Shown piece by piece: positions 22,039-33,186 of a DNA stretch of 64,000 bases (within the stretch, counting starts at the first letter, position 1; each line of letters opens with the position of its first letter). The notes under the pieces were generated by a model. It saw only the letters and a program-made list of their open reading frames with translations. It ran no database searches and was not told the DNA's origin. The stretch spans positions 58,501 through 122,500 of the forward strand of contig RPFO01000384.1 of assembly GCA_009746045.1 (NCBI GenBank), in the 5' to 3' direction. Made by a program: the position numbers and the translations under genes. This DNA comes from Mesostigma viride. Its lineage: Eukaryota > Streptophyta > Mesostigmatophyceae > Mesostigmatales > Mesostigmataceae.

Positions 22039-22451
22039 GGTCCAGCGCGGCGCGGAGCCTGCACTGAAGCATCACTGTGGGCATGAAGAAGACCTTCAGC
22101 GCGGCGCTCTGGAGGCAGACACCCCGATAACTACCGGGGTCAGCAGCAGAGCCCTTCTTGTATACAGCATGACTTGGATGGCCGTCTGCCACTCATTCAG
22201 CAGGCGGAGGCTCATCAGAGAGCAGAACGCGATTGCAGAACGCCCGAGCAGAAGCTCCCGCACCGCCAGGTCAGGGGTCTTCAGCAGCTCGGCCGAAAGG
22301 TGACCAGTCGGCACCGACCGCCGCGTCGTATACCACTATACCTCAAGCTACGAGCAATTAAGGGCGCCGTCCTATTCCTTCAAAGTGAAGGGGTGGACGA
22401 CGTCGTCAGTGGTGGCAACGGACAGCGCCCTCCTGTGAGGCGGCCGGGGAC
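22039..22451 (-). pseudogene. LINE ORF2 (RT) remnant, part right of the copia insertion
   Basis: Continues the remnant at 13692-14019 and matches minus-strand 46278-46650. It has short insertions of 2 to 7 bases relative to that copy (for example TTGTATACAGC against TTGTACAGC, and CACTCATTCAGC against CACTCAGC), so the frame is lost. Confidence 0.8.
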
Positions 22452-23389
22452 TTAATAGTCTGAATAGGTATTGTCTGAAGGCAATCAACAAATAATTATC
22501 AACAATTAGTTTTGCGGGCTTCGCCCGCGACATTAGAGCAATCGTACTCTTTTGTGGCCGGTCCCCGGCCAGGAAGCCCCGGCTAGGGAGATGCGTGACA
22601 CCACTTACCGACCGCCACCAAGTGCCAGGTGGCGCTAGCCCCGCCAAGGAGCGTGCGCTAGCTAATTAGGGGTTCGAGCACAATCATCATGATGGAGGCA
22701 TTGGCAAAAGCGTGGAGGAAACACACACACACATGCACACACACACACACACACACACTGTCACACACACCACGAGCAAAATATGCATGCACAATCATTA
22801 TTAAGGTAGATTTGATGAGTCCGCACTACCGGGATTGTGGAAGCTGAAGGCAGCCAATATCACGGTGCCTGAAATCAAAGTAAGAAATTAATTAATTAAT
22901 TAATTAAATACGTGCTCCCGTTGGGGAGTCACGGAGCACCGGAGCACTAGTGAGTGCTTTGAATCCCTGTGTATGCACGTAACAGGAAGACAGGGCAGAG
23001 ACCCCCTTTCTCCTTCATGCCAGAAGCATGCCACAGCAGCAATCGGACACGATAGACGATCCGGCAAATTCTGTGGGTGCAATAATAAGACCCGCGTGAG
23101 CATATCATGGCAAGCCGGAGCGTGGGCGGGCAAGCAGGCGGAGCATACTGCTAGGGCGTACCGGCGTAGCATTGCTGGCTGCTGGCTTTACAAATGCTAA
23201 GCTAAGGTAAGGCTATGGCTGGCCGTGTGTATCGCGCCGGTTAGCGGTGCACGTGACTAGGTATGGTGGCAAGGCTAGGCATTGCTAATTACATTCTGGC
23301 CATGGCGGCTGACGACAATGGCTGATATGCCATGGTGGCAGTGACTACCAATGACAAGGGCTAATCTAGCCCGCAGGGGGCGTCCACAT
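22452..23389. other. No gene recognised; CA repeat and a retroposon tail
   Basis: Contains a short GCGGGCTTCGCCCGC hairpin near 22515, a (CA)n microsatellite at about 22722-22770, and a (TTAA)n tail with family III hairpin at 22885-22935. Nothing else recognised. Confidence 0.5.
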
Positions 23390-23590
23390 CTTGCTTGTGG
23401 TTGATCATCAGGTCCCCGCCCCGGCCTCCAGTATACACCTTGGGCTTCTGGGGATCCTGCTAGGTGGCGGAGGTATTCCCGCCACGTACAGGCCGCGTCG
23501 CTGCTGCTGCTGAGCGGGGGTCAGGTCGTCGACTCGACGTCCAGCGTCCAGGTGAGGTCGTGTGCAACCTCTTTTGACGAGAAAGGAACC
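23390..23590 (-). pseudogene. Decayed ORF1 C-terminal fragment
   Basis: On the minus strand it encodes DDLTPAQQQQRRGLY, matching DDLTLAQQQRRRELW of the ORF1-only retroposons, and the nearby CCTCCAGTATAC matches 43502. It is strongly diverged. Confidence 0.55.
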
Positions 23591-24409
23591 GCTGCTTGTC
23601 CTCAGGGGAGGGGAAAAGTAAGAAAAGAGTACTATTAATCTATGAGCCGGTAAGTTAAACCATATATAGAATGTCACAAAGGGACGAACTGTGCAATTGC
23701 GCAGTGGAGCTACCGAGCTACTCGCGGAGTTCAGCTCCAGATTGACGTACTGGTATGTATGCCTGCACTGGAGCGCGCTGCGCGCGGGGAACAGTGATCT
23801 CGCCAACCGCCCAAACCGCTTACAGGCTGTGGATCAGACGAAAGTCCACGTGTGCATGAGCTTCCTGCGCGTTTGAAACTGGTTCGGGAGAACAAAGTTT
23901 GAGCAACAGCCCAAAAGTTTGTGACGGTCATATCTGGAGCTCGCGAACACAGGCAATCGCAGAGTTTTCTAGTAGGAGCAATTTGCGCGTACGGATCTCT
24001 GCCAAATGGCTCACCTGGGTGTAACCACGAAAAACGTGATAATATCAAAGAGACAACCAAAGTGATAATATGGACGCCGTGGTTTGACCTTTTTGTGATT
24101 GGTCGCAATGAAATTACGCGCAGCTCATTCGTCAAGCGGAAGTGTAAGTCGCGCTGCTGAGTGGCTGAAGCAGAAAGCCGTTCGAAAGAGCTAGTGTTAG
24201 CTAAATTTGTGCCACGGCTGCTTTTTACAAATTTTAGTATAAAGGTTGATACTAAATGCTGCCGGCGCTGGGACGCGAGAAACGCTAAAGTTCAAGTTGC
24301 TCCAATGTTCACGGATTTTATCGAAGTCACTTAATCATGGCTCTCTAAACATAGTTTGATCTTAATTTATAATGAGATGGAGAAAAAATTCAATTAAATC
24401 AAATAATAA
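23591..24409. other. No gene recognised
   Basis: Unique-looking moderately AT-rich sequence with short open frames only. Nothing identifiable. Confidence 0.4.
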
Positions 24410-25200
24410 CATGTCTCCTTGATATCTCCGTCCATCGGGAAATCATGTCGTGCTCTCGTATTCCCTTGATGGATGGAGACCTGTGAGCGAAGCCGCGAAA
24501 TCTAACTAAGCTAACTTTAAGCTTATCGATCTGGAAAATCCTAACTATGCTACTCAGCAAAGCGCCCCTTCCTCCTTGGGGGGGGGGCTTGCCCACAGGG
24601 GCTGGCGTGTGCATGGGCCTGGAGACAATTGTCTGCCACCTCTTCTTGTTCTGCATTGCAGTCCAAGCAAGAGAGAGGGACGAACTGCGGTGTTCAAAGT
24701 GAAATGGAAGGGTAGCCACTATATAGCTAGGTTGAAAGGGTTCACGTGACGTATACCTTTTGAGGTCAATGCGGCCTTATCCAGATCGGTAGTGGCCAAA
24801 GATTTGGCCAGTTTTTCTGGCCAGCTGGCAGGAGCTAGGTTGAGATGTAAACCTGCCACGGTCTAGGTTTCTTTGTTAACGACGTAGTGATTAACTAGAT
24901 CTAGATTCTGACAACAGCTCTAATCCTCAGGCAACATGGGACCGCCATTAAGTTTTAACGTGACTCCGTTGGGAGATCTTGTAGCCCGTATTCCCTTGCT
25001 TTAATTTAGTTTAATTTTTGAAAATTCCCTTGCTTGATGGATGGGGCGAGCAAAGCCGCGAAACCTAACTTAGCTAATTCTAAACTAATCTATAAAACCC
25101 TAGCTATTCTACTCAGCGAAGCGCCCCTTCCTCGATCCTGAGGGGGGGGGGGGGGGGGGGGCTTGCCCACAGGGGCGGACCGCCATGCGTCCAGGAATAG
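24410..25200 (-). mobile_element. Two diverged LINE 3' ends in tandem
   Basis: On the minus strand 24540-24720 encodes AWTAMQNKKRWQTIVS followed by PVGKPPPQ, the C-terminus of the LINE ORF2 (compare LWTAMQDKERWKKIVK and PVGKPPPPK at 37630-37735). A second, more decayed copy of the same 3' region lies at 24945-25190. It includes GTGACTCCGTTGGGAGA, a variant of the 3'-terminal hairpin. Both have long G runs. Confidence 0.65.
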
Positions 25201-26939
25201 TTGTCTAACTTAAGATAAGTTCGTCATGCATGGCCGATCCAACTGACTTTTGCACTTGATGCCCAAAGGAAAGGGATCATCAAAATGCTTTGCCAAAAGC
25301 GGCATGAAGGGGCAGTTGCAAAACACCTTTTTGACTCCATTTACTGACCACTTTTTTATTGATCAATTAACCCCTTTCTTGACAATGGGGTTTTCCCATA
25401 CGTACCAGGAAAAAGGTTTAGATCGAGCAGATTGGCCCCTACTTTACCAAATCTCACGAGTCGCAGGATCCAAGGCCCCCCAAGGTACAGAAGGGCATAC
25501 CAGTGAGACAACCCACAGAGAATATAGTTGTAAGTTACCAGCTGGGAAAATGAGGCCGAATTCAAGCCAGAGCCTAACCGCATCACCGATGATGTTCAGA
25601 TATCCACGCCCCGACATCAGCCCGGCACTTGCTCATCAGTTAGCAGCGCCAAGGCCAGGAGCCGTGCTTATGCCCCTCATGCCAAAGGGCAGGTGGGCAA
25701 CCTGCATGGCATTTCTATACCGAAGCTCGTCTCCCCCGTCCGCTCCATGGTGAACGACAGTGAGGTTGACACCGGTACCGAACGGCAACAAGCGACATGC
25801 GAGACATCTTCCCGGCCCGGGCACTTGGATCAAGCGTTACTGGCCATTTCCGCATCGTCATTACTAGTCATCCCTTACCAAAGAGATGCAAGGGAAACAC
25901 AGCTACTCCGGACTGGTCCGGTCCGACCACCAGCATATGTCACCATCCCTTGGGCACGTGCCACCCCAAGCCGCTTGCTTCACACCTTTCCCTCCCACAT
26001 GAACGCTTTCATGTAACAGGGGCATGCCTACCGCCGCACCTCTCAGCTTCCCCTCAGGCACAGCTAGGCGATGCGGGGCGGCAGTGACACCCACAAAACC
26101 CTCCAATCGTGGCCGTTGAAGCCACTTTGCAGGTGGTTGGTGTAAAAAAGTCTAGCTACTAGTAATGCCATTCTTCCACCCAGCGCCGACATAAGCGTAA
26201 CCACGCTGCGTGCCCCGGCGGCCCGCCTAGTAAAACGTCACTTGCCACTACGCCTACCACCCATTCAGAACAAACCACCACCACACCCATTGTCCCAGGA
26301 AGCACCTGCCAGGCCAGTCCCCATTCTCGCTGGTGATGCGCACCTGGCAGCATCCAACTGCTGCCACTCATGCTTGGTGACGTCTACCAGGATCACGTCC
26401 GGCCCCTCTGGTACCGTCTGCCAGCCTAATACCGTTGCCAGCGTCTTCCACAACATGGGGATCCAGCCACCCCCCAGTGCGCTTGCCTTGAAAAACTCTC
26501 ACTCAATGGCTGCCGCTGCCAACCTACTACGTGCCTGACTGGTCGCCCGCATACCACCGGTCCTCACTCATAGCCGCTGCCAGCCCGCAGTACCAGTCTT
26601 CATCGGCAACAGCCCTGCCAATCGGCCATCTCAGAACCAGAACTCTCAGAAACGTACTACAAGAGTACTCTCAGAACCGCGGACCCGACCCCATTTTTAT
26701 TGATTATGCCAGGGGACGCCTCCGCAACGCCGAACTGGAAGAAGGGTCCAATCCACACGGATCATTCTGCCATCTGCCACGCCAAGTAACCATGACACAC
26801 CGGCGCTGGCTGTGCATCTAGTGCCGCCTTCCCCACGGCTTGGCAAGGCACCCTCCTTGTGGATCGTGGAAATTTTGCCGACGGTGCCTAGTACCCATCC
26901 CCCGTGATGCTGAGTGAGCCATGGTGCCGGATGCCAGGT
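25201..26939. other. Coding-like but unrecognised stretch
   Basis: Open segments occur on both strands (25250-25753 plus; 26265-26456 minus, with ATVLGWQTVPEGPDVILVDV). The composition is protein-like but frames break often. It may be a decayed mobile-element gene; I recognise no family. The final ~100 bp are the 3' flank of the minus-strand gene at 26940. Confidence 0.35.
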
Positions 26940-28371
26940 CTAATACCCGTCTTCGCTGTCCTCCCGGTCGGCCTGCGCGTTGTATGCCTCGGTCGATTTA
27001 ATCCACAGCCACGCGCTGAGGGGGAAGCCGGTGAACACAAACCAGCCCAGCAGCAGCGGGTAGAGGGGGCTGTCGGGCCCCAGCACGCCAAACACAGGGT
27101 TCTTGTACAGGTACTCAAAGACCGAGCCGACCTGTGGGGGGGGGGCGGGGAATGGCATGGGGTATAATTAACGGCACTAGCAAGACTTTTGTGTTAGCAA
27201 TATAGCAGACGGTAACATGGGGCTCTTGTACAGGTACTCTAACACACAGCCGAACGGGGGAAAAAGGGGGCGATGGGCAAGGCAGCGTGAGCGATGACAG
27301 CAAGGGACTGTCGTCTTAGAATTTCATGAAGTAGGTTTAACATAGGGTCATTATTTCTGGAGTGGCGGATGCCATAAAGACCTGGCAAGTTTCGCATCAG
27401 CAGAAGTAGCAAAGCTCTAGAGCATATTGTAGGGGGGTATTGTTGTAGGGAGCAAGTTGCCAAAAATAACACAGGGTGACACAACATCTAGGCTTCAAAG
27501 GTCACAGATTGTTCCACTGCATGGCCCTGACCCTGACTTGACGAGGAGGACCGTAACTAAAGGTTGGGGTCTGACAAGTACTGACCAGAGGAGACCACAC
27601 GCCACGTGCCGCGGTGCTTGCTGAGGGCCTACTGGTAGCAATGTCCATGGTAGGAGCAAGCCCGAGCCTGGTCTACGCCAAAGTGGTCAAGGTGGTCTGC
27701 GACGAGGATACCGTGGCGAGTAGCGCTTGGCTACGGGGCGCAGGGTGGTTGCCGTGCATTGCCAAGCATAGCATGGATGAAGCAGGCTGTTAAGAATAAC
27801 CGACACTGCTTTCGGAGACAGGGCCTAAAAGACATACTTGCCAGCCACAGCACGGCTGCAGCCCTGGCGACACGAAAGAATGACAGCAATGCGGTACAGA
27901 ATCTACGCCGCGAACTGTATGAGTAAGAAGTTCACGTAGTATGTCGGTAGACAAATGGAAATCCTATCATGTCTCGTCCAGTTGGGCATCCAACAGCTGA
28001 TTGCATACCGCGGCAATGGCGACGACTCCGGAGGCCAGGAGGTAGACGTAGAAGGGAACGCCACTGGAGGAAGGATTAGCGCCCGTTGCTCCGCCCTCGC
28101 TCTTTATCCATGGCATGGCTTTGAGGTCGGGCACGTATTCGTCCTTCGTGGGGGTCTTCTCCCCCTTTCCCCCTTCCTCTGCCCGGACTGAAAACAAAGG
28201 GCGCGAGCTGCATAGCCTCGAGGAAAACAGCTGGCCACTTCCCGGTACTAGCAATGCGGTTCCTTGGAAACTGGCATTTGGCTTTAATACCGAGCGGTTT
28301 ACCTTCCCAAGCGGGATGGCCGCGATTGCTGGAACAAACGCCGGCGTGACGCGAGCGACTTGAGTTGCCAT
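26940..28371 (-). CDS. Small putative chloroplast membrane protein
   Basis: Exon 1 is 28371-28009 and exon 2 is 27131-26940, joined phase 0 (GT-AG), giving 184 residues. Residues 1 to about 62 are Ala/Ser/Arg-rich with few acids, a chloroplast-transit-like leader; ..SVRAEEGG looks like the processing zone. Two hydrophobic segments follow: FYVYLLASGVVAIAA, at the exon junction, and PLYPLLLGWFVFTGFPLSAWLW. Between them is SVFEYLYKNPVFGVLGPDSP, a motif I associate with small conserved plastid proteins but cannot name. The end is acidic (DREDSEDGY). A thylakoid or envelope location is inferred. It is transcribed away from the phosphoglycerate mutase gene, with 570 bp between the two ATGs. Confidence 0.75.
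27185..27255 (-). repeat. Partial exon duplication inside the intron
   Basis: TCTTGTACAGGTACTC, found in exon 2 at about 27100, recurs at about 27223 in similar surroundings (GGG before, ACACAGCCGA after, a G run beyond). It looks like a decayed duplicate of the 5' end of exon 2; the copy is frame-disrupted and probably not used. Confidence 0.55.
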
Positions 28372-28941
28372 ATATGCAAGACTATTTTATGCCCAAATAT
28401 GTATCCACGGCGCTCACTACCGGGACAGCATAAGGCTATCGCAATTAATATTTCCGCAGGCACAAATGCTCGCGTACAGTGCTAAGTACGCACAAACGCA
28501 CCAACTGCGTTCTGCTCTCACATACGCACACGTAAACCCAAGGTTGATTTTCCCTGGGGTAACTTGTAACCCAAGTCACATGATCCCCGCACGGATTTCC
28601 CCCGCAACACACTGCCACGCGGCTCGCGCGCGTTCGTTGTCATCCCACACGCGCCGCGCGGCGCGCAGTCCACTCGTTGCCGTTTAGTTACGTGGCGGCC
28701 AGCAAAGTGCTCGATCTCGACGGCAAGCAAGATGCAGATGCGGCGCGGCGCGTGCATGGTTGGCAGGTCCCCGCGACGTGCATGCGTGATTACGTCAGTA
28801 GGCGACCAGGTGGCGACGGGCGATTTCTCGACGGTTGGGCATGAGGGGCTTATGACCTCGACCAGTCTGCTCGCTCGCGGTCTTCGTCACTTAGCCGGGC
28901 ATCCACTCGGCGTGGCACGCTGCGCTCGCCGTAATTGCACA
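28372..28941. promoter_or_regulatory. Shared intergenic region of two divergent genes
   Basis: 570 bp between the ATG of the small membrane protein (28371, minus) and the ATG chosen for phosphoglycerate mutase (28942, plus). Upstream in-frame ATGs at 28732 and 28852 would shorten it. It presumably holds both promoters; I see no unmistakable TATA box. Confidence 0.45.
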
Positions 28942-31900
28942 ATGGCAGAAAGCATTGAGTCCGTCGCCCAGCGCCTGCGTGATATTTGGGGTCTCGGGGA
29001 GGGGCCGCAGGTCGAGGATGCACTGTACAAATACGCGACGTGTCCGGCGGAGGGGGCGCCTGTCTTCAAGATGAACTCGTGGAAGGACGTAGTGAGCGCC
29101 TTCCATGGCGTCAAGGTCGATGACCAGTTCGTACCCCCGGCCGTGCGCGTTGACGAGAAGGGCGTTCCAGTAGGGACCGTTAAGTCGGGAGATAGCATTA
29201 TTTATTTCGATTTCCGTACCGACCGTGCCAAGCCTCTCACGGCGGCATTCCTTGACGTGCCATTCGGTGGCCAGGTCGGCGGGCTCAGCGATGAGGCCAA
29301 GGCAAAGAGGCCAACGGACATTAGCTTCGTCACCATGACGCACTACGATGGCAACTTCTTGAAGTCTCCCCAGCTGAAGGAGGCCTTCAACCCGGCCGAG
29401 CCCCTCAAGGACACGTATGCGGAGGTTGCAGGAAAGGCCGGCATTAAGCAGGTAAAAAAAAGTCGACTATTCTGTCATGAAACAAGCCTCATAATTTCCC
29501 GCGCAGAACAGCCTGCCAGGTATATGTGACCTTAGGGAGGTTGGATACTCTGCCGGCGAGGTGCAGTCATAGCCCAGTCCGTATGGTCACTGTATGAGGA
29601 AGCATGGCACGAACTAGTTAGCGTGTGCTGTCTGCGGGCAGCATTGCTTCCTGCCCTCCTGCCCTTCCGCCCTTCCCCCCCCTGCCCTTGTGCCCCCCTG
29701 CTCTCCTGCCTTCCTGTCCTTGTGTCCTTGTGCCCCCCTTGTTTTCTTTTGTGCCTGTTATCTTGTATGCACACCTCGCGTGCACCAGCATGGCAGCGCT
29801 GGACGCACGCCTGGCCTGCGCACTCCTGGACACTTTGTACCATACTATCTCTGTACTATCAGCATACTATTGCAGCAGCAGCAGCAGCAGGAGGATAGCA
29901 TGGCAGAAGCATGTCACCACAGAAGCACCATCCCAGCGTATCACTTCTGCACATCATCATCACCACAGCATCCAGTTCTCATTCTCAAGTTGTCACAGCG
30001 CACGCGTGCGCTCTGTTCTACAAACCCTGCCCCGCCCGGCCCGGCCCGGCCCGGCCCGGCCCGGCCCGGCCCGGCCCTGCCCTGCTGTGCCGCGCGTGCT
30101 GCATGAGCCACCTTCCCTTCCCCAGTGCCCACCTTGTGTCTCACGGGCGAAAGGCTCCTCCGCTCTGTGCCCTTCGCCAGTGGCGCAATCGCCCTGGCCC
30201 ATCCTGGCCCCATTTCTGTCCCATTTTTTGACCGGCCACGACCCTTTTAGGGTGGCGCTCCCACTCCCCTGCCACATGTTACACCCTCGCGCTCTGGTGC
30301 CCACTTCAAACCTCGAACCCCGAATCATACAACGTAGGCCCCCCAATGCAAAGCTTTGCACAGCGAACCGCTGCTGGCAGCAGTCGCGTCGGTGCCCCTT
30401 GGTCGTGTCTACCTCCACCCACCCCGCTTGGTTGTGTGTACCCACACCCACCCACCCTGTAAACCCACAACTCTCTGGTGCCTTGTTGTGGCACCTTGCC
30501 GCACACTGGCATCGCACTCTGACCTTGGCCCCTTGTTCTGCCCCCCGTAACCCTGTCTCGCTCCCCCAGTGCCCATGTCCCCCCCCTCCCCCTCCCTGCT
30601 CTCTCCTCTCCTCCACATGGCTCGCCCATTCCCCGGTCCCTCCCCCCCCCTTGTTTCTCATCTCTTTGTTTCATCTCTCTCTACATATAAACTAAGCCAT
30701 GACTGGTGCCACGTGAGGGTGCGTCTGCCTCTTTTCTCATCGCCCTTCCATTTTCCCTTTCCTTCCGTGTCCCTCTGCGCCTTCCCTCGCCCCGCATCTC
30801 CCACATACTGTGCTTGGGTGGGGGCTGTACACAATTTGTTTTGAAAAAACTATTTACTTGAACTTTTACTTTATTCCCTGCAGTTACCCCTATGCTGGCC
30901 CGCGGTGCTCATTCCTTGTCCGCTTCGCCCCCTCGTCCGCTCTCATGTCCCATAGCCCCCCTCTCTCGTCCCGATGAGGGTTTCGTAGTCTGACAGACCC
31001 TCGTCCCCCCTTACGACCTGCGTTGCTTTCTGCCTTGCCCCTAATGCTGCTCTTCCCATGGCCTGTCTCCCCTGGCTTGCATTGCTTTGGTCCGTTTCCC
31101 TGCCTCTTGCATTGCCTCTGAAGCTTACCCTTGCCCTGCCTCTTTGCCTTGCACTGGCTCCTCCTTGGTCTGTGGTCTTGTTTGGTTAAACTCGTTTTTT
31201 CTCTATCGCCTTGCCTTGGGCATGCTTGTGCCCCTCTCATTTCTGGCTGTGTGTGCCAGCTGGTGGTGGGTGAGTCGGAGAAGTGGCGCGCCGTGACCTG
31301 GTTCAAGGACGGCCGCCGCAACCTGGGCTACACGCAGCAGACCGACGACGAGGCGATGCGCGTGGACACGCACCCGACACTGCCGATCACCGTCAAGGTG
31401 GTCAAGTCCCGCAAGGTGGCCGCGCACATCCAGGCGCCGCAGATGCGCGCGCAGGAGATCACCGAGGTGCTCCGCGAGGGCGTCCGCGAGGGCGTCCCCG
31501 ACATCTTCGTCAACTATGCCAACGCAGACATGGTCGGCCACGCGATGACGGATGCCGCGTGGTTCGATGGCGTCGTAGAGGCGATCCTGGAGCTGGACCG
31601 GTGCCTGGGCACGCTGGTCCCGGAGGCGCTCGCGGCGGGCTACGTGGTCATGATCACGGGCGATCACGGCAACGCGGAGCAGATGCTCCACGAGAACGGG
31701 AAGGCTAACCCCGCGCACACGACCAACAAGGTGCCCTACATCATCCTGGGCCTGGGCGACCGCAAGTGCAGCATCAAGCCGGAGGGCCTCACGATCGGGT
31801 GCATGGCCCCGACCTCGCTACACCTGCTGGGGATTGCCCCGCCTGCGTCGTGGGACCGCGAGAGCGCGCTGGAGGGCGACGTCAAGCCCAGCAAGGACGC

Positions 31901-32576
31901 CAAGGTTTTCAAGATCATCCTGGACGGATACGGCCTGCGGGACGAGGAGTACGGCAACGCTATGTTCGCGGCCGCCCAGAAGAAGGGGTCCCCTCTGCAC
32001 ATGGACCGGTGGATGAAGGGCGAGGATGGGGCGCTGGCCGCGCCGGCTGAGGCGTCCGGCGAGCCGTGCGGGTACCCTGCGGGCGAGGCTGGGACGACTG
32101 AGTTTGGCCACGTCATCTTTGACGCCGGACGGATGGTTCGGTCGGACGTCACGCTGATCGACCACGCGCTCGCGGTGGGCATCTTTGACAAGAACCAGGC
32201 GTTTGCGGACGCGTTTGCGGCGGTCAAGGCCAAGGACGGGGCCACGCTGCACGTGATGGGCATCCTGTCGGACGGCATGGTGCACTCGTCGCTCAAGCAT
32301 CTGGAGGGGATCCTTCGGCTCGCGGCCGCGAGTGGCCTGCCCAAGGAGAAGCTCTCCCTGCACCCGATCCTGGACGGGCGCGACGTGCCGGGAGACAGCT
32401 CGCCCAAGTTCCTGGCATGGCTCGAGGAGGTGATCGCAAAGTACAGCGTGGGGCAGATCAACTCGGTGTGGGGCCGCGGGTGGGGCAAGGACCGTGACAA
32501 CCGTTGGAAGCGCATCGAGGCGGCATTCCTGTCGCTCGTCACCGGCAATGGCGCAGTCCACGTGCAGCTGCCCTAG
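28942..32576 (+). CDS. iPGM: 2,3-bisphosphoglycerate-independent phosphoglycerate mutase, circularly permuted
   Basis: Interconverts 3- and 2-phosphoglycerate in glycolysis. Exons are 28942-29451 and 31260-32576 (phase 0, GT-AG; intron 1808 bp): 608 residues. The order of parts is rotated. Residues 1-170 equal the middle of the usual protein (DQFVPP at 61-66, DFRTDR at 90-95). Residues 171-370 equal the usual C-terminus: metal ligands D260/H264 in NADMVGH, D305/H306 in GDHGNAE, H323 in PAHTTN, then the normal ending LHLLGI. A ~10-residue linker leads to the usual N-terminus: D392 in ILDGYG, GTTEFGH with T450 where Ser is the phospho-acceptor, SDGMVHS, GRD (554-555) and DRDNRW. The protein stops just after. 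The native C-to-N join lies within exon 2. Starts at 28732 and 28852 are in frame and would add a basic, targeting-like leader. Confidence 0.93.
29452..31259 (+). other. Intron of the phosphoglycerate mutase gene
   Basis: Starts GTAAAA and ends TGTGTGCCAG. It is pyrimidine-rich on the sense strand, with a (GGCCC)n run at about 30030-30075, a short AGC run at about 29873-29892, and long CCT/CCC tracts. Open frames inside (for example 29625-30695) are compositional artefacts. Confidence 0.85.
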
Positions 32577-33186
32577 AGCGGCCGTGGGGGTGGTCAAGAG
32601 GCGCATACCTTGAGCCGTGGCGGGGGGGGGGGGCTCTGCATGCCAAGTAAGGCAACCATTCCTCTGGTAGGTTGCGATGGTCTTGAGCAGTGGTGGGGTA
32701 GAAAGGTCGCAAACGTGGAGGAGTGAGAGGGTGACAGGGTGTTACAGCCCAGGCCTGAGAGCATATGTAACAGCATGGGCGCATCCCATGAGGGTAGGCA
32801 CGGGCGCAGGGTGGTGACGTCTTATTGGGCCCGCTGTTCTGACCTATGTCATAAAATGTTCACAGGATTATTCAGCTGATACCTTGATGGGCGGGAGAAG
32901 AGGGGGTTTGCCCTTCATGGCTTTACCTGCAGTTACCTGCAGTGCGGCTGGAATAACTCCCAAGGGTGCATTCAAGACGTTCCGCGACCTCTGGGATGGA
33001 TGATTACTCGCCATCTGCAGACCATGCCACCTTGGGTTTGCGTCGGTCATCTGTGCCAGATTTCCGGGATCTGTAGCCATGTTCAAGTTTTGAGCGTTTC
33101 CAGTACAGACCACGAAATGAGATTAATAAAGTTAGACAACGAATAGAGAGGTTAATGGAGAGGTTAATGCTTGGTGCATGTTTTAA
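32577..33186. other. Downstream flank of iPGM, no gene recognised
   Basis: Holds the presumed 3' UTR and unique sequence; G run near 32622-32632. It ends at the TTAA that borders the inverted-repeat element. Confidence 0.5.

Noticed and set aside
29625-30695. 356-codon ORF inside the iPGM intron
   Set aside because: Pyrimidine-rich intron sequence with low-complexity Pro/Ser/Leu coding; the splice junction on both sides restores a continuous iPGM frame.
28942-32576. Misassembly or two fused partial iPGM genes as explanation for the rotated order
   Set aside because: Each hallmark motif occurs exactly once, the native C-to-N join is inside one open exon, and the frame and splice sites fit. 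Long-read confirmation would still be welcome.
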